A stretch of 32,228 nucleotides of DNA from Bacteroidia bacterium (GCA_017995075.1 JAGOJO010000005.1:1-32228); one strand, 5' to 3'; shown: positions 8,242-17,637, counted from the first letter of the stretch. A program made the numbers and translations. Notes: generated by a model from the sequence alone, not told the origin.

Positions 8242-9570
8242 TTAGCGGGAAATCTGGAATTTAACCAGTTTTTTACCGAAATCATTATTTATCTCTACGA
8301 AATAGAAGCCCTGACTAATTGAAGTCAGATCCAACTCATATTCGCCATCAGCATTGAAGGATTTGATAGTAGATGTAACTTCAGCTCCTAGCATATTGAG
8401 GATGCGGAAGGTAACATCGCTAGTACCCTGCTGCTTACCAATCGAAACACGTATAATATCATTAGCCGGATTCGGATACAGGTTTACACTCAAAGTAGCC
8501 GTATTTTCATTCAATCCAACCGGAGTACAGGCAATTGAATTACGCTGACTCACACGCATTGGAGAGTTAGTTAAAACAGTCACCATACGTGTTTTCTGAT
8601 TCTCTGTAAACATATTCAGACAGTCGTCATCGCAATAGTCCATGTAATTCATGAACTGGTCACCATTAGGCGCATTACCTGTACAATTAGAAGTACTAGG
8701 GAATGTCGGACAGAAGAAATTAGATGTTTGCTGTGTAGGGGTATCTGTGCAGTAATCAGTAGCACAGTTATTATCACCCCAAATATGACGTAAGCCTAAC
8801 CAGTGACCTACTTCGTGAGTTAGTGTGCGGCCTTTGTTGTACGAAGGGTCAAGTTGACCAACACGTCCACAAGCGCGGTACCAAACAACAACTCCATCAG
8901 TGGTAGCAGTACCGAAATTACCTGTTACACCGCTCAATCCGCTTCCTGCAGGGAAAGTAGCATGTCCAAGTAACTGGAAACCGGAAGTGGTATAATCCGG
9001 CACAACCCAGATGTTCAGGTAGTTATTCGTGTTCCAGATAGTAGCCGGTTTGATGGTTGCATCGATGTATGTTTGAGTATACGGTGGTGCAGAAAATCCG
9101 AGTGTATTTCTGTTGACACGATCAATACCGGTGCTGGTATTTCCGCTCGGGTCACGTTGCGCCATGCAGAACTGAATTTCGCAATCAGCAGCAGCTCCGG
9201 CAAAAACACTTGGAGTATTGGTAGTATCAGCATTTAAACGGCGATAATCTTCATTAAGTACAGCCAACTGAGACAATACTTGTGCATCGCTGATATTATA
9301 AGAAACACCGACATTGCTGCCATTGTGAATTACGTGGAAAACAATAGGAATAGTGTATACTGTTTGTACGCCGCTTCCTTTTGCATTGGCACGCTCTTCC
9401 ATTTGTTTCTGAATCAGTGGTTGAAGCCATTGCTCATATTCATCAGGTAAGATTCCGGATCCACAGGTGCGTTGCATCCTGGTTTGGTTACCGGTAGATT
9501 GACCTTGCTGGGCTGTCACTGCCGAAGTCATACAGGCCACAGTTAAGATTGAAAGTAAAACTTTCTTCAT
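8242..9570 (-). CDS. Secreted M43-family zinc metalloprotease with T9SS sorting domain (compact form)
   Basis: A 442-residue protein. The signal peptide MKKVLLSILTVACMTSAVTA is followed by a short pro-region with the RTCG motif seen in this family. The M43 catalytic domain has its zinc site at H252-E253-x2-H256-x5-H262 (THEVGHWLGLRHIWGD), paired cysteines after the site and a Met-turn MNYMDYCDDDC at about 308. The domain is joined almost directly to a canonical T9SS type A C-terminal domain (LYPNPANDIIRV from 365, then ILNMLGAEV, ending KKLVKFQISR). It is therefore probably exported through Sec and T9SS and surface-anchored or released. It lacks the extra modules of its two neighbours, so it is the minimal architecture of the cluster. 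It has its own terminator. Confidence 0.93.
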   Translation of the reverse strand: MKKVLLSILTVACMTSAVTAQQGQSTGNQTRMQRTCGSGILPDEYEQWLQPLIQKQMEERANAKGSGVQTVYTIPIVFHVIHNGSNVGVSYNISDAQVLSQLAVLNEDYRRLNADTTNTPSVFAGAAADCEIQFCMAQRDPSGNTSTGIDRVNRNTLGFSAPPYTQTYIDATIKPATIWNTNNYLNIWVVPDYTTSGFQLLGHATFPAGSGLSGVTGNFGTATTDGVVVWYRACGRVGQLDPSYNKGRTLTHEVGHWLGLRHIWGDNNCATDYCTDTPTQQTSNFFCPTFPSTSNCTGNAPNGDQFMNYMDYCDDDCLNMFTENQKTRMVTVLTNSPMRVSQRNSIACTPVGLNENTATLSVNLYPNPANDIIRVSIGKQQGTSDVTFRILNMLGAEVTSTIKSFNADGEYELDLTSISQGFYFVEINNDFGKKLVKFQISR

Positions 9571-9611
9571 AGGGTAATGTTTATGGGATATTTCGTGAGT
9601 GTTTAATCATG

Positions 9612-9619
9612 TAAAATTA
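9612..9619 (-). promoter_or_regulatory. Possible -7 element for the compact M43 protease
   Basis: TAATTTTA on the minus strand (9619-9612) matches TAnnTTTG except for the last base and lies about 41 nt before the ATG at 9570. No clear -33 box was found, so this is a weak call. Confidence 0.3.
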
Positions 9620-9659
9620 ATCGAATCCCGCTGAATTTATATGGTCAGGGGTAAAAAAA

Positions 9660-11189
9660 TTACAATGAAGGCACTTTCGTTAGGATAAACTGACCCTGCC
9701 TAAAAACTTCTTCTCCGTAAACAACTGGACTATAGTCAATTAAATCAGAATCTATTATTCTGTAGTCGATATTGTACTTCAACGGAAGTTGGCTGTTTTG
9801 CAAAATTTTGGACCGGGCGATCACCTCCTGACTACAGGTTCCTGGTTTAAGGGAAACCTGGTATAACTCTCCCATCCTCTCATACCAATCCAGCATAAAG
9901 TCCTTTTCATGAATAATCGCCTTAAATCCGACCGGAATACTTCTTTTTGCTTCACATAAAAAAGACTCATCATTAACCATCGGTAAAATCACTGCCTCCT
10001 TTGGTATTTCGCGATCTATTCTTTCGTGCAATAGCTCCAAATCGGACTTCTTATAGTTACCAATTTTATAACGAGAACGAAGTTTATCTATCGGCAAAAC
10101 TGCACAGTTTATAATTAGTAAAAATCCAACAACAATAGCAGCAGATAATCCTCCGAAAACAACAGGTTTAACTTCAATATTTCTTCGAAGCTTATCCGAT
10201 ATAAAAACGGAAACAGGTACAATAGCATAATAAACAAGCCATGCATTGGTCTTAAACCATTGCAGTTTCACCAATGAAGTCAAGTCATTGAAGAAGCCAA
10301 ACGAGTAAACGATCGACCCCATCAAAACAAAAATCAAAAACTCAGGAACATATCTGTTTTTCTCCTTACTCTGCCGGGAAAAACAGAAAATGAGCAGCGC
10401 AAGCACAATGAATTCCTTCAGGTAATCGTTTAAAGGAAAACAAAGTGGATGATAATGATTGGCATTTCTGAAAATGAAAAGCACCTGATGATACAAATGA
10501 TTATCGCCGGGAACATTCGTTAGTAATTGTGTATACAAGACCGGGCCCAACATAGCGCATGAACAACCGATAAAAGCGAGACCCGATAAAACAATCTTTT
10601 TCGAGCCAAAAAATCTCTTACGCCATAACATTGTCAATCCAAATAATAGGAAAAGTTGTAAACCCATCAGCACCTGAAACAAAGCCGCCAACCCAGCAAG
10701 TGCAGAAGCCTGAACAGGTTTATCACCATCAAACTTCAAAAGCGCTATTGCACCCAACATCATCGCCATACTACTACAAGTCAATTGAACATCTAACAAG
10801 TGATTTCCTCCAACTGTCCATGTATTCCAAACCAATAATAAAACCGGAGCCACCCACCCTGCCACATTCCATATACTTCGCTTTAACGCCATTCTGGAAA
10901 CACAATAAGCAGAAACAACAAGTGACAACAAATGCAAGATAAACACCAGTTTATCCAATGGTATCAGGCTTCCACCAAAAGCGAGAAGATGTGCGAAGAA
11001 AAACCGTACAGTGAAAGTTGAGACCTGGCGCGGAATCAGGTAGTCATTCGGGTAAAGAGAAGAGTCAAGTAACTTATATACATATGGCAAATGCTCTTCC
11101 TGATCACCGTTATTAAACTGATAGCCGTACACAGCAATAAATGCCAATGCAAAGCCAACAGCTATTAAAATCCGGTGCCGGGTACTCAT
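9660..11189 (-). CDS. Polytopic membrane protein, GT-C glycosyltransferase-like (possibly DUF6798-related)
   Basis: A 509-residue integral membrane protein with roughly ten hydrophobic segments (for example 7-24, 81-98, 110-127, 162-188, 200-220, 259-271, 283-300, 315-331 and 343-366) and a soluble C-terminal region of about 130 residues. The first extracytoplasmic loop carries an acidic stretch (NNGDQEEHLPY, 26-36), as in GT-C-fold glycosyltransferases that use polyprenyl-linked sugars. The RNANHYHPLCFP segment (241-252) recalls a motif of DUF6798-type proteins, as far as I can judge from memory. No substrate can be named. It sits alone between two secreted protease genes and is divergent from the response regulator at 11299. 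A link to glycosylation of cell-surface or T9SS cargo is conceivable but unsupported by the sequence. Confidence 0.6.
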   Translation of the reverse strand: MSTRHRILIAVGFALAFIAVYGYQFNNGDQEEHLPYVYKLLDSSLYPNDYLIPRQVSTFTVRFFFAHLLAFGGSLIPLDKLVFILHLLSLVVSAYCVSRMALKRSIWNVAGWVAPVLLLVWNTWTVGGNHLLDVQLTCSSMAMMLGAIALLKFDGDKPVQASALAGLAALFQVLMGLQLFLLFGLTMLWRKRFFGSKKIVLSGLAFIGCSCAMLGPVLYTQLLTNVPGDNHLYHQVLFIFRNANHYHPLCFPLNDYLKEFIVLALLIFCFSRQSKEKNRYVPEFLIFVLMGSIVYSFGFFNDLTSLVKLQWFKTNAWLVYYAIVPVSVFISDKLRRNIEVKPVVFGGLSAAIVVGFLLIINCAVLPIDKLRSRYKIGNYKKSDLELLHERIDREIPKEAVILPMVNDESFLCEAKRSIPVGFKAIIHEKDFMLDWYERMGELYQVSLKPGTCSQEVIARSKILQNSQLPLKYNIDYRIIDSDLIDYSPVVYGEEVFRQGQFILTKVPSL

Positions 11190-11247
11190 CGTTTTGTATC
11201 ATTCAATTGTAAAAAACAACTAATAAGCGCAATCAATTGTCTGTGTT

Positions 11248-11280
11248 TTTGGTTTATACAGTACAAGAATACTAAATTTG
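11248..11280 (+). promoter_or_regulatory. Bacteroidota-type promoter for the orphan response regulator
   Basis: TTTG (11248-11251), 21 nt of spacer and TAAATTTG (11273-11280) match the Bacteroidota consensus well. The predicted transcript start is near 11285. An in-frame upstream TTG at 11278, overlapping the -7 box, therefore cannot be the start codon, and the ATG at 11299 is preferred. Confidence 0.7.
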
Positions 11281-11298
11281 TTCACATACACGATAGAT

Positions 11299-12000
11299 AT
11301 GAGCACCACAAGAATATTACTGGTAGAAGACGAGCAAAGCCTTGCAGACACAATTAAACTCAACCTGGAGTTGGAAGGCTATAAAGTTCAATGGGCAAAT
11401 GATGGCAAAAAGGCATTGAAAATGTTCAAACAGGAGCGCTTTGACCTCGTAGTTTTAGACGTTATGTTACCAGAAATGGATGGATTTACGGTATGCGAAG
11501 CGATTCGATTGGATAACGAGCAAATACCTGTCCTGTTTTTAACCGCCAAACATTCATCATCTGATCGGGTAACCGGATTAAAGATGGGAGCCGATGATTA
11601 TCTTACCAAACCCTTTAATCTGGAAGAACTACTTCTTCGTATTCAGGTATTACTTAAACGTGCACAAAGGGGATCGGATAAAGCTTCTCCACAAATCAGC
11701 ACCTATACTTTCGACAATTTTCAGATTAACTTCTCCGAAATGAGCGTCGTAACCCCTGAAGGTAAAAAACTCAATCTCACGAAGAAAGAAAACACCCTTT
11801 TGAAATTACTGGTTGAACGTAAAAACGAAGTTGTTTCCCGGGAACATATATTGGAAACGGTATGGGGTTATGATATCTACCCCAGCACCCGTACTATCGA
11901 TAATTTTATTGTAACCTTCCGCAAATACTTCGAAAAGGATCCTTCCAGTCCGATTCATTTTCAATCGGTTCGAGGTGTAGGCTATAAGTTTATTGAGTAA
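11299..12000 (+). CDS. OmpR/PhoB-family response regulator (no adjacent kinase)
   Basis: A 233-residue response regulator. The receiver domain (about 1-120) has the acidic pair D11/E12, phospho-acceptor D54 (VVLDVMLP), T82 (FLTAK) and K104 (LTKPF). The C-terminal winged helix (about 135-233) has the usual LTKKENTLLKLLVERKNEVV and STRTIDNFIVTFRKYFE segments, the latter being the recognition helix, and ends in the VRGVGYKF wing. All phosphorylation residues are intact, so it should be phosphorylated by a sensor kinase, but none is encoded nearby. Its neighbours are a GT-C-like membrane protein (divergent) and an M43 protease gene 321 nt downstream with its own promoter. Which genes it controls cannot be told from the window. 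Confidence 0.93.
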   Translation: MSTTRILLVEDEQSLADTIKLNLELEGYKVQWANDGKKALKMFKQERFDLVVLDVMLPEMDGFTVCEAIRLDNEQIPVLFLTAKHSSSDRVTGLKMGADDYLTKPFNLEELLLRIQVLLKRAQRGSDKASPQISTYTFDNFQINFSEMSVVTPEGKKLNLTKKENTLLKLLVERKNEVVSREHILETVWGYDIYPSTRTIDNFIVTFRKYFEKDPSSPIHFQSVRGVGYKFIE

Positions 12001-12321
12001 AAGATTCTACGATTAAAGTTGATTTTGACATTATCAGTGAACTCATTTCTTCATATTTGAGTAAAACCGGGCAGGAAACCCTTAAAAAAATCTTTCATTC
12101 AGTTATTAACAAGGTGTTTTATTGGATTTTTTAAAGTATTTGTAAGGAATTGCCATCATTTTTCTAATATTTTTCTGATTTACCCCCAAATTCGTTTGAC
12201 CAAAAGGCAGGATGGCCACTTGCCTCGTATGCTTATCTGTGCTTATATTTGAATAGGAATAAAAGCGCACACAGAACTTATTATTCTAACTCCTAAAAAA
12301 GCTTAATCAAACTAGAAAGTA
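12001..12321 (+). other. 321-nt AT-rich intergenic region between response regulator and M43 protease
   Basis: No open frame, RNA gene or strong terminator is seen. The region is AT-rich with several T-runs. It contains a short 5-bp dyad (AGGCA...TGCCT, about 12205-12226) and the promoter of the downstream protease (12220-12251), which leaves a leader of about 65 nt. The dyad lies at the -33 side of that promoter and could be an operator, but it is too short to argue strongly. A weak ribosome-binding stretch (AGAAAG) precedes the ATG. Confidence 0.5.
12220..12251 (+). promoter_or_regulatory. Bacteroidota-type promoter for the 646-residue M43 protease
   Basis: TTG (12220-12222), 21 nt of spacer and TATATTTG (12244-12251) match the phylum consensus. 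The predicted leader is about 65 nt, longer than at the other promoters in the window, leaving room for post-transcriptional or repressor control. Confidence 0.65.
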
Positions 12322-14262
12322 ATGAAGAAAAATTACATGGCAGCACTTGCCTTGTCATTCACCATGATGACAGGAGCAATGGCACAAAACACAAGAAATT
12401 GTGGCACGATGCATCACCTGCATGAGATGGAACAAAATGATCCTACTCTTCAGGCAAGAATGCAGAACATTGAGCGTGAAACGGAACAATGGATTCAGAC
12501 AAACAATAACAATGCTAACAAAGCAGCAGCAGTTATTACTATTCCGGTTGTAGTACACGTTGTATACAACACGGCGTCACAGAACATCAGCGATGCGCAA
12601 ATCAATTCACAGATTGCTATCCTGAACCAGGATTTCCGTAAACTGAATGCAGATATCTCATTAGTACCATCTGTATTTACTGCCTTGACTGCTGATTGCG
12701 AGTTGGAGTTTTGCCTGGCGAAACGTGACCCAAGCGGTAATGCTACAAACGGTATTGTTCGTAAATCCACCACCGTTACTTCGTTTTCGTCTAACGATAA
12801 CATCAAAAGAAGCGCTAACGGTGGATCGGATGCTTGGAACACTTCACAATACCTGAACATCTGGGTTGGGCCTCTTGGTGGTGGATTATTGGGTTATGCC
12901 CAATTCCCTGGTGGAACTGCTTCTACAGATGGTGTAGTAATTCTTCACAGTGCATTCGGTAACACAGGTACTGCGGCAGCTCCTTTCAACAAAGGACGTA
13001 CTGCAACTCATGAAATCGGTCACTGGTTGAACCTCCGTCATATCTGGGGTGATGCTACTTGCGGTAATGATCAGGTAACGGATACACCGACACAACAAAC
13101 TTCAAATTTCGGATGTCCTTCCTTCCCACATGTTACATGTAGCAATGGTCCAAACGGTGATATGTTCATGAACTACATGGATTACACCGATGATGCCTGT
13201 ATGTATATGTTCACTGCAGGTCAAAAAGCCAGAATGCTTGCTGCAGTAAACACCAATCGTCCGGGCTTGTTGACATCACAAGGTTGTGTTCCTCCATCTG
13301 GTGGATCTTCTTGTGGAACGCCAACATCATTGACTACATCTTCCATCTTCCAGACATCTGCTACTGTAACCTGGGCTGCTGTATCTGGTGCATTGTCGTA
13401 TAACATCCAGTATCGAGTAAATGGAACAACGGCATGGACAACTACAACCAGCACAACTAATTCGAAAAGTATTTCCGGTTTAGTTGCTTCAACTATTTAT
13501 CAGTATCAAGTACAAGCAGTATGCAGTGCGGCAACAAGTACCTACTCTTCTGTAGCTACATTCACAACTGTTTCTCCATCATGTACTGACGCTTATGAAT
13601 CAAATAACAGCCGTAATGCAGCAAAAATCATATCTGTAAACACTAATATTTCAGCAAAGATTGGTTCAGGAACTGATAAGGACTGGTTCAAGTTCACAAC
13701 GGTAGCTGGTGCAACCAATATCAAAGCAGTATTGGATCTGTTGCCTGCCGATTATGATCTGAAACTCTATAATTCGAATGGAACTCAACTTGCAGTTTCA
13801 CAACTCGGTGGAACTTCAACTGAGAACATTATCAGAAACACTGCTACGGCTGCTTCCTACTTTGTTCAGGTTTATCCATACAGCAGCACTGGATTTAACT
13901 CCAGCGTTTGCTACCGTCTGCGCGTAAATGCATCTGCATCTACTTTCCGTGATGGTGTTGGAACAGAGTATACTGAAGGAAATATCAATCCTGCTAAAAT
14001 GGAAGCGATTGATGGAATCAGTTTATATCCTAATCCAACAAGCGACGTGATTAACCTGAGCTTCTTCCAGGAGTATGATGGTTCAATCTACACTGAAGTA
14101 GTAGATATCATGGGTAAAGTAGTGTACTCAGCTAATTACGGTGCTGTTGAAGGATTCAACAAAACTGAAATCAGCACTTCAAATATGTCGAATGGTATTT
14201 ACTTCCTGCGTATTGTTCAGGATGAAATGAGTATTGTTCGCAAATTTGTAGTGAAACACTAA
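12322..14262 (+). CDS. Secreted M43-family zinc metalloprotease with FN3, PPC and T9SS sorting domains
   Basis: A 646-residue multi-domain secreted protease. A signal peptide (1-21, ending GAMAQ) is followed by a short pro-region with the RNCGTMHHL motif and the M43 catalytic domain. The zinc site is H230-E-x2-H234-x5-H240 ([16 protein letters not shown]), and the Met-turn [11 protein letters not shown] starts at 283. A fibronectin type III domain follows at about 333-416 ([18 protein letters not shown] ... YQYQVQAVC). Next comes a PPC (bacterial pre-peptidase C-terminal) domain at about 421-537 ([31 protein letters not shown]). The T9SS type A sorting domain is at about 567-646 ([31 protein letters not shown], ending KFVVKH). 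It is the largest of three local M43 paralogs. It has its own promoter and terminator. Confidence 0.94.
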   Translation: MKKNYMAALALSFTMMTGAMAQNTRNCGTMHHLHEMEQNDPTLQARMQNIERETEQWIQTNNNNANKAAAVITIPVVVHVVYNTASQNISDAQINSQIAILNQDFRKLNADISLVPSVFTALTADCELEFCLAKRDPSGNATNGIVRKSTTVTSFSSNDNIKRSANGGSDAWNTSQYLNIWVGPLGGGLLGYAQFPGGTASTDGVVILHSAFGNTGTAAAPFNKGRTATHEIGHWLNLRHIWGDATCGNDQVTDTPTQQTSNFGCPSFPHVTCSNGPNGDMFMNYMDYTDDACMYMFTAGQKARMLAAVNTNRPGLLTSQGCVPPSGGSSCGTPTSLTTSSIFQTSATVTWAAVSGALSYNIQYRVNGTTAWTTTTSTTNSKSISGLVASTIYQYQVQAVCSAATSTYSSVATFTTVSPSCTDAYESNNSRNAAKIISVNTNISAKIGSGTDKDWFKFTTVAGATNIKAVLDLLPADYDLKLYNSNGTQLAVSQLGGTSTENIIRNTATAASYFVQVYPYSSTGFNSSVCYRLRVNASASTFRDGVGTEYTEGNINPAKMEAIDGISLYPNPTSDVINLSFFQEYDGSIYTEVVDIMGKVVYSANYGAVEGFNKTEISTSNMSNGIYFLRIVQDEMSIVRKFVVKH

Positions 14263-14282
14263 TCGTAAAAACAAATCTCATG

Positions 14283-14316
14283 CAAAGCCTCCCGTTTCGG
14301 GGGGCTTTGTTATTTT
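14283..14316 (+). terminator. Intrinsic terminator after the 646-residue M43 protease
   Basis: The stem CAAAGCC / GGCTTTG (14283-14289 and 14303-14309) has an inner CCCG/CGGG extension and is followed by TTATTTT. It lies 20 nt after the stop at 14262. The T-rich tail (TATTTTAG) also resembles a -7 promoter element for the GNAT gene that starts at 14323. Confidence 0.85.
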
Positions 14317-14322
14317 AGCGGA

Positions 14323-14865
14323 ATGAATAAGGATATTTTTCCCCTCATTATCTCTTCTACCGCTAAACTTCGGCCTTTCCGTCATGAAGATGCCGCATCA
14401 TTGGCTCAACACGCCAACAACCCGAATATTGCCAAAAGTTTAAATGATGGTTTCCCGGAACCGTATACTCTGGATGATGCCCGCGACTTTATTCTTCGGA
14501 TGAAGCAAGACTATCCTGCAAAAGTGCTGGCGATAGAAGTAGATGGTGAGGTTTGCGGCGCTATTGGTGTTTTTCCTCAGCAGAATGTTCAACGACTGAA
14601 TGCAGAATTAGGCTATTGGCTCAGCGAAACATATTGGGGTAAAGGAATCACCTCTGCAGCAGTGAAACTTGTATTAAAATATGCCTTTGCTTATTTTGAC
14701 ATAATTCGTATTTATGCACGCCCGTTTCCGTTCAACAGAGCTTCTCAACGAGTATTGGAGAAAGCCGGTTTTAAACTGGAAGCAACAATTAAAAACGGGT
14801 TAATAAAGAATAATACGATTTATGACGAACTCATTTATTCCTTTTTAAAAGAAGATATTGCATGA
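14323..14865 (+). CDS. GNAT acetyltransferase, RimJ/RimL-like
   Basis: A 180-residue acetyl-CoA-dependent N-acetyltransferase of the RimJ/RimL (Acetyltransf_3) type. Landmarks are the N-terminal LRPFRHEDAASLAQHANNPNIAKSL segment and the core motif A strand and loop (ELGYWLSETYWGKGITSAAVKLVLKYAF, about 95-122, acetyl-CoA pyrophosphate loop). The family-typical NRASQRVLEKAGFKLEA motif follows at about 138-154. The substrate could be a protein N-terminus or a small amine, and cannot be read from the sequence. The ATG lies just 6 nt past the preceding terminator's T-tract. Its stop overlaps the nuclease gene as ATGA (14862-14865), so the two are translationally coupled. Confidence 0.9.
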   Translation: MNKDIFPLIISSTAKLRPFRHEDAASLAQHANNPNIAKSLNDGFPEPYTLDDARDFILRMKQDYPAKVLAIEVDGEVCGAIGVFPQQNVQRLNAELGYWLSETYWGKGITSAAVKLVLKYAFAYFDIIRIYARPFPFNRASQRVLEKAGFKLEATIKNGLIKNNTIYDELIYSFLKEDIA

Positions 14866-17636
14866 TCAGTTTTATCCATAAAATTGCGGCTGATGTTAAG
14901 GATCTTCCACCGAGGGAAACCCTGGTGATTTTCCCGACTCAACGTGCCTGTCGGGAATTCCGGATGGAACTTGCGAAGTTGAAATCCGGTGTTGACTGGA
15001 TGCCTACAGTATTGCCAATCCGCGATTTATTATCTAAACTGGAAGCTCCGTCGGTAGCTGATGACCTCACACTTTTACTGGAGCTCTGGGATGTTTACCG
15101 GAATTTATTTGGAGAAGAGGAATTTGAGTCGTTTATGGCTTATGGTCAACAAATCATCGACGACTTTAACGAAATAGACCGACAAAATATTGATGCTGCA
15201 CATCTGTTTGAAGAAATAAAGGATCTGAAAGTACTGGAATCAAGGTTTGCTCCAGGCGACGAAGAATATGAGTTTGTAAAATCGTTTTGGTCAGAGTTCC
15301 TGCGTACACCGCTTACTCCCTTGCAGGATTCCTTTCTTGGTTATTGGAAACAACTTCCCTTGCTTTATTCTAACTTCCGTGAAGCATTAAAAAGCAAAGG
15401 AATCGCCTATGAAGGAATGTCATGGAGAGTGGTCGCTGATACAATGTCAGAACAACCCTTTTTCAAAAAATGGAAGAAAATAGTTTTCGCCGGATTTTAT
15501 GCATTGAACACTACGGAGGAAAGAATATTTGAATGGCTTGATTCCCGTAAACAGCTTATTCTTTTTCGGGATGCAGATGCTTTGTATGCCGACAATTCTC
15601 TTCACGAAGCTGGTATGTTCTTCAGACGTGGCAAAATGGCGGATGAAAAAATTGGCTGGAAGGAAAATCATTTATCAGTTCCGAAAAAATCCTATATCGT
15701 TAAAGGCTGCAACGGCCGATTTAGTATTGCCCGTGAGTTGGTTGTTACATTATTGGACGATCTGAAAGAAGAAGCAGCCGGAGGACTAAAACAAAGTAGA
15801 ATCGTGGTGTTGGCAGATGAGTCGTTGCTCTACCCTTTTCTGCACCATTGTCAGCTGGCCGGACTCTCTATCAATGCCTCTATGGGATTCCCATTGAAGC
15901 ATCATCCTCTTTTCCATTTGCTGCAAACCATCAAAACCTGTAATCGTTATTCTTCCGCCGAACTTTCAGAAACTATCATGCTGCGTCATCTGAAAGATTT
16001 TTGTGAAGAGCCCCTATTACGAAGAGTTTATTCACCGGAACAATTGGGTGAAACGTCAAGAGAGGATACCACAATCTCACTTTCCTCCTATGATGCAGGT
16101 CTTATTAAATTACTGTTCCCACAAGACAAGGAAATAAGTATAGTTAAATCAGGTTTATATCGTTTCTTGCATTCCATACCATTTGAAAAAGATGAATGGA
16201 TGTATGAAGTTCATCTACATGCGTTACATGCAGTTGAAGCGGCATTTGAAATATTGTCATTGCATGAAGATCAAATCAGTCTGACCGTTTGGTGGCAGTT
16301 ATTCTTAGAGCACTTGCAGGTGCAGCGAATCCCCTTCTTATCTGATCGTGAAAACGGAATTCCTGTTGTAGGTTTTCTCGAGACAAGGATCCTGGATTAT
16401 GATACTGTTTACATCGCACCATTAAACGAAGGTACTCTTCCTGGAGATGCAATTTCAAAATCGTTGATCCCCTACTCTCTACGCAAAGCCTATCATTTAC
16501 CTTGTAAAGAAGAGCAGGATGCCGTAACGGCGTATCACTTTTACCGTTTACTTCAACGTGCCGAACATATTCGATTCCTCTACAATACTGACCTGAATGC
16601 AACCGGAGGCGGAGAACGTTCGAGATATTTATTTCAGATAGATCAGGATATTCTACGATATTATCCACCGGAAACCTTGATTTATCAGCAACAGGAAGCG
16701 ACTGTTAAACCAAATGATGCAATTCCAATAATAATTGAGAAAACAGAAAATGTACTTCAATTATTGAAGAAAAAGTTTTGTGGCCCTTCCGATGAAACGA
16801 ATTTATTCAAAGGTTTAAGTGCTTCGGCATTGAACACCTATATCTCCTGCCCGCTCAGGTTTTACCTCGATCAGATTGCCGGAATTCGGCCGGAGGATGA
16901 ACAAGAAGGTTTGAGTGCAGGACACTTTGGAAATGTACTTCACAAGAGCATGGAATTAGCTTATGAAGAAAAGGGTGTAATAAAACCAGATTACATAAAG
17001 GAATTGCCCGGAAAAATCCCTGCACTTGTAGAACAGGCTATTCGGGATGCGTACGGGAAACCGGTAAATACCGGACACGATTTTCTGATGAAAGGTGTTT
17101 TAACTGAACTGGTAAAACGAATAATTGAATTTGATCTCGACAATTCACCATTTGAAATTATCGGATTGGAAGAAAAACTAACCAGTGCTATTGAACTTCC
17201 GGGTGCAGGTGTGGTTTTGTTGAAGGGGATTATTGACCGACTGGATATTTTCAATGGAGAACTTCGTATCCTCGACTATAAAACCGGTCGTGATGTTGTA
17301 AAAGAGGCAGAAGATATTCAATTGCTATTTACAGATCCGGTTTACAAACTAAACCTGCAATTATTGCTTTATGTAATGTTAACACGCGATTATTATCCGG
17401 ACATGGAATTTCCTGTCAAAGCCGGAATTTTTAAAATGCGTCAGTTTGATGAAGGCATTACCTGGCTGCAGGAAGAGTTACCGGTAACAGATGATCAGAT
17501 TCAGGAATTCAGAGAAGGACTAATTGCTCTGGTAACAGAAATGTTTAACCCTGAGAAACCTTTTATTCAGACAACGGAACCGGAGAGATGCCGTTTCTGT
17601 GATTATAAAGGACTTTGTGGAAGACTGAGTAGTTAG
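14862..17636 (+). CDS. AddB-like PD-(D/E)XK nuclease with iron-sulfur cysteines
   Basis: A 924-residue protein resembling the AddB/RexB subunit of recombinational repair helicase-nucleases. The N-terminus (ETLVIFPTQRACREFRMEL) has the helicase-like motif Ia feel but no Walker A loop, so this helicase half is probably inactive. The C-terminal nuclease domain starts at GLSASALNTYISCPLRFYL. Catalytic residues include a histidine in FGNVLHKSMELAYEE, D792 in GIIDRLD and D805-Y-K807 in ILDYKTG. Four cysteines, C663 plus C910, C913 and C919 (CRFCDYKGLCGR), form the 4Fe-4S set that staples AddB-type nuclease domains. No addA or UvrD-like partner lies next to it; it is coupled to a GNAT gene instead. 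Its stop is 1 nt from the stop of the convergent gene. Confidence 0.85.
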   Translation: MISFIHKIAADVKDLPPRETLVIFPTQRACREFRMELAKLKSGVDWMPTVLPIRDLLSKLEAPSVADDLTLLLELWDVYRNLFGEEEFESFMAYGQQIIDDFNEIDRQNIDAAHLFEEIKDLKVLESRFAPGDEEYEFVKSFWSEFLRTPLTPLQDSFLGYWKQLPLLYSNFREALKSKGIAYEGMSWRVVADTMSEQPFFKKWKKIVFAGFYALNTTEERIFEWLDSRKQLILFRDADALYADNSLHEAGMFFRRGKMADEKIGWKENHLSVPKKSYIVKGCNGRFSIARELVVTLLDDLKEEAAGGLKQSRIVVLADESLLYPFLHHCQLAGLSINASMGFPLKHHPLFHLLQTIKTCNRYSSAELSETIMLRHLKDFCEEPLLRRVYSPEQLGETSREDTTISLSSYDAGLIKLLFPQDKEISIVKSGLYRFLHSIPFEKDEWMYEVHLHALHAVEAAFEILSLHEDQISLTVWWQLFLEHLQVQRIPFLSDRENGIPVVGFLETRILDYDTVYIAPLNEGTLPGDAISKSLIPYSLRKAYHLPCKEEQDAVTAYHFYRLLQRAEHIRFLYNTDLNATGGGERSRYLFQIDQDILRYYPPETLIYQQQEATVKPNDAIPIIIEKTENVLQLLKKKFCGPSDETNLFKGLSASALNTYISCPLRFYLDQIAGIRPEDEQEGLSAGHFGNVLHKSMELAYEEKGVIKPDYIKELPGKIPALVEQAIRDAYGKPVNTGHDFLMKGVLTELVKRIIEFDLDNSPFEIIGLEEKLTSAIELPGAGVVLLKGIIDRLDIFNGELRILDYKTGRDVVKEAEDIQLLFTDPVYKLNLQLLLYVMLTRDYYPDMEFPVKAGIFKMRQFDEGITWLQEELPVTDDQIQEFREGLIALVTEMFNPEKPFIQTTEPERCRFCDYKGLCGRLSS

Positions 17637-17637
17637 T

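Noticed and set aside
12001-12321. Possible small RNA or riboswitch in the 321-nt gap
   Set aside because: Only a 5-bp dyad and a promoter are visible; no conserved aptamer-like structure or terminator hairpin was found.
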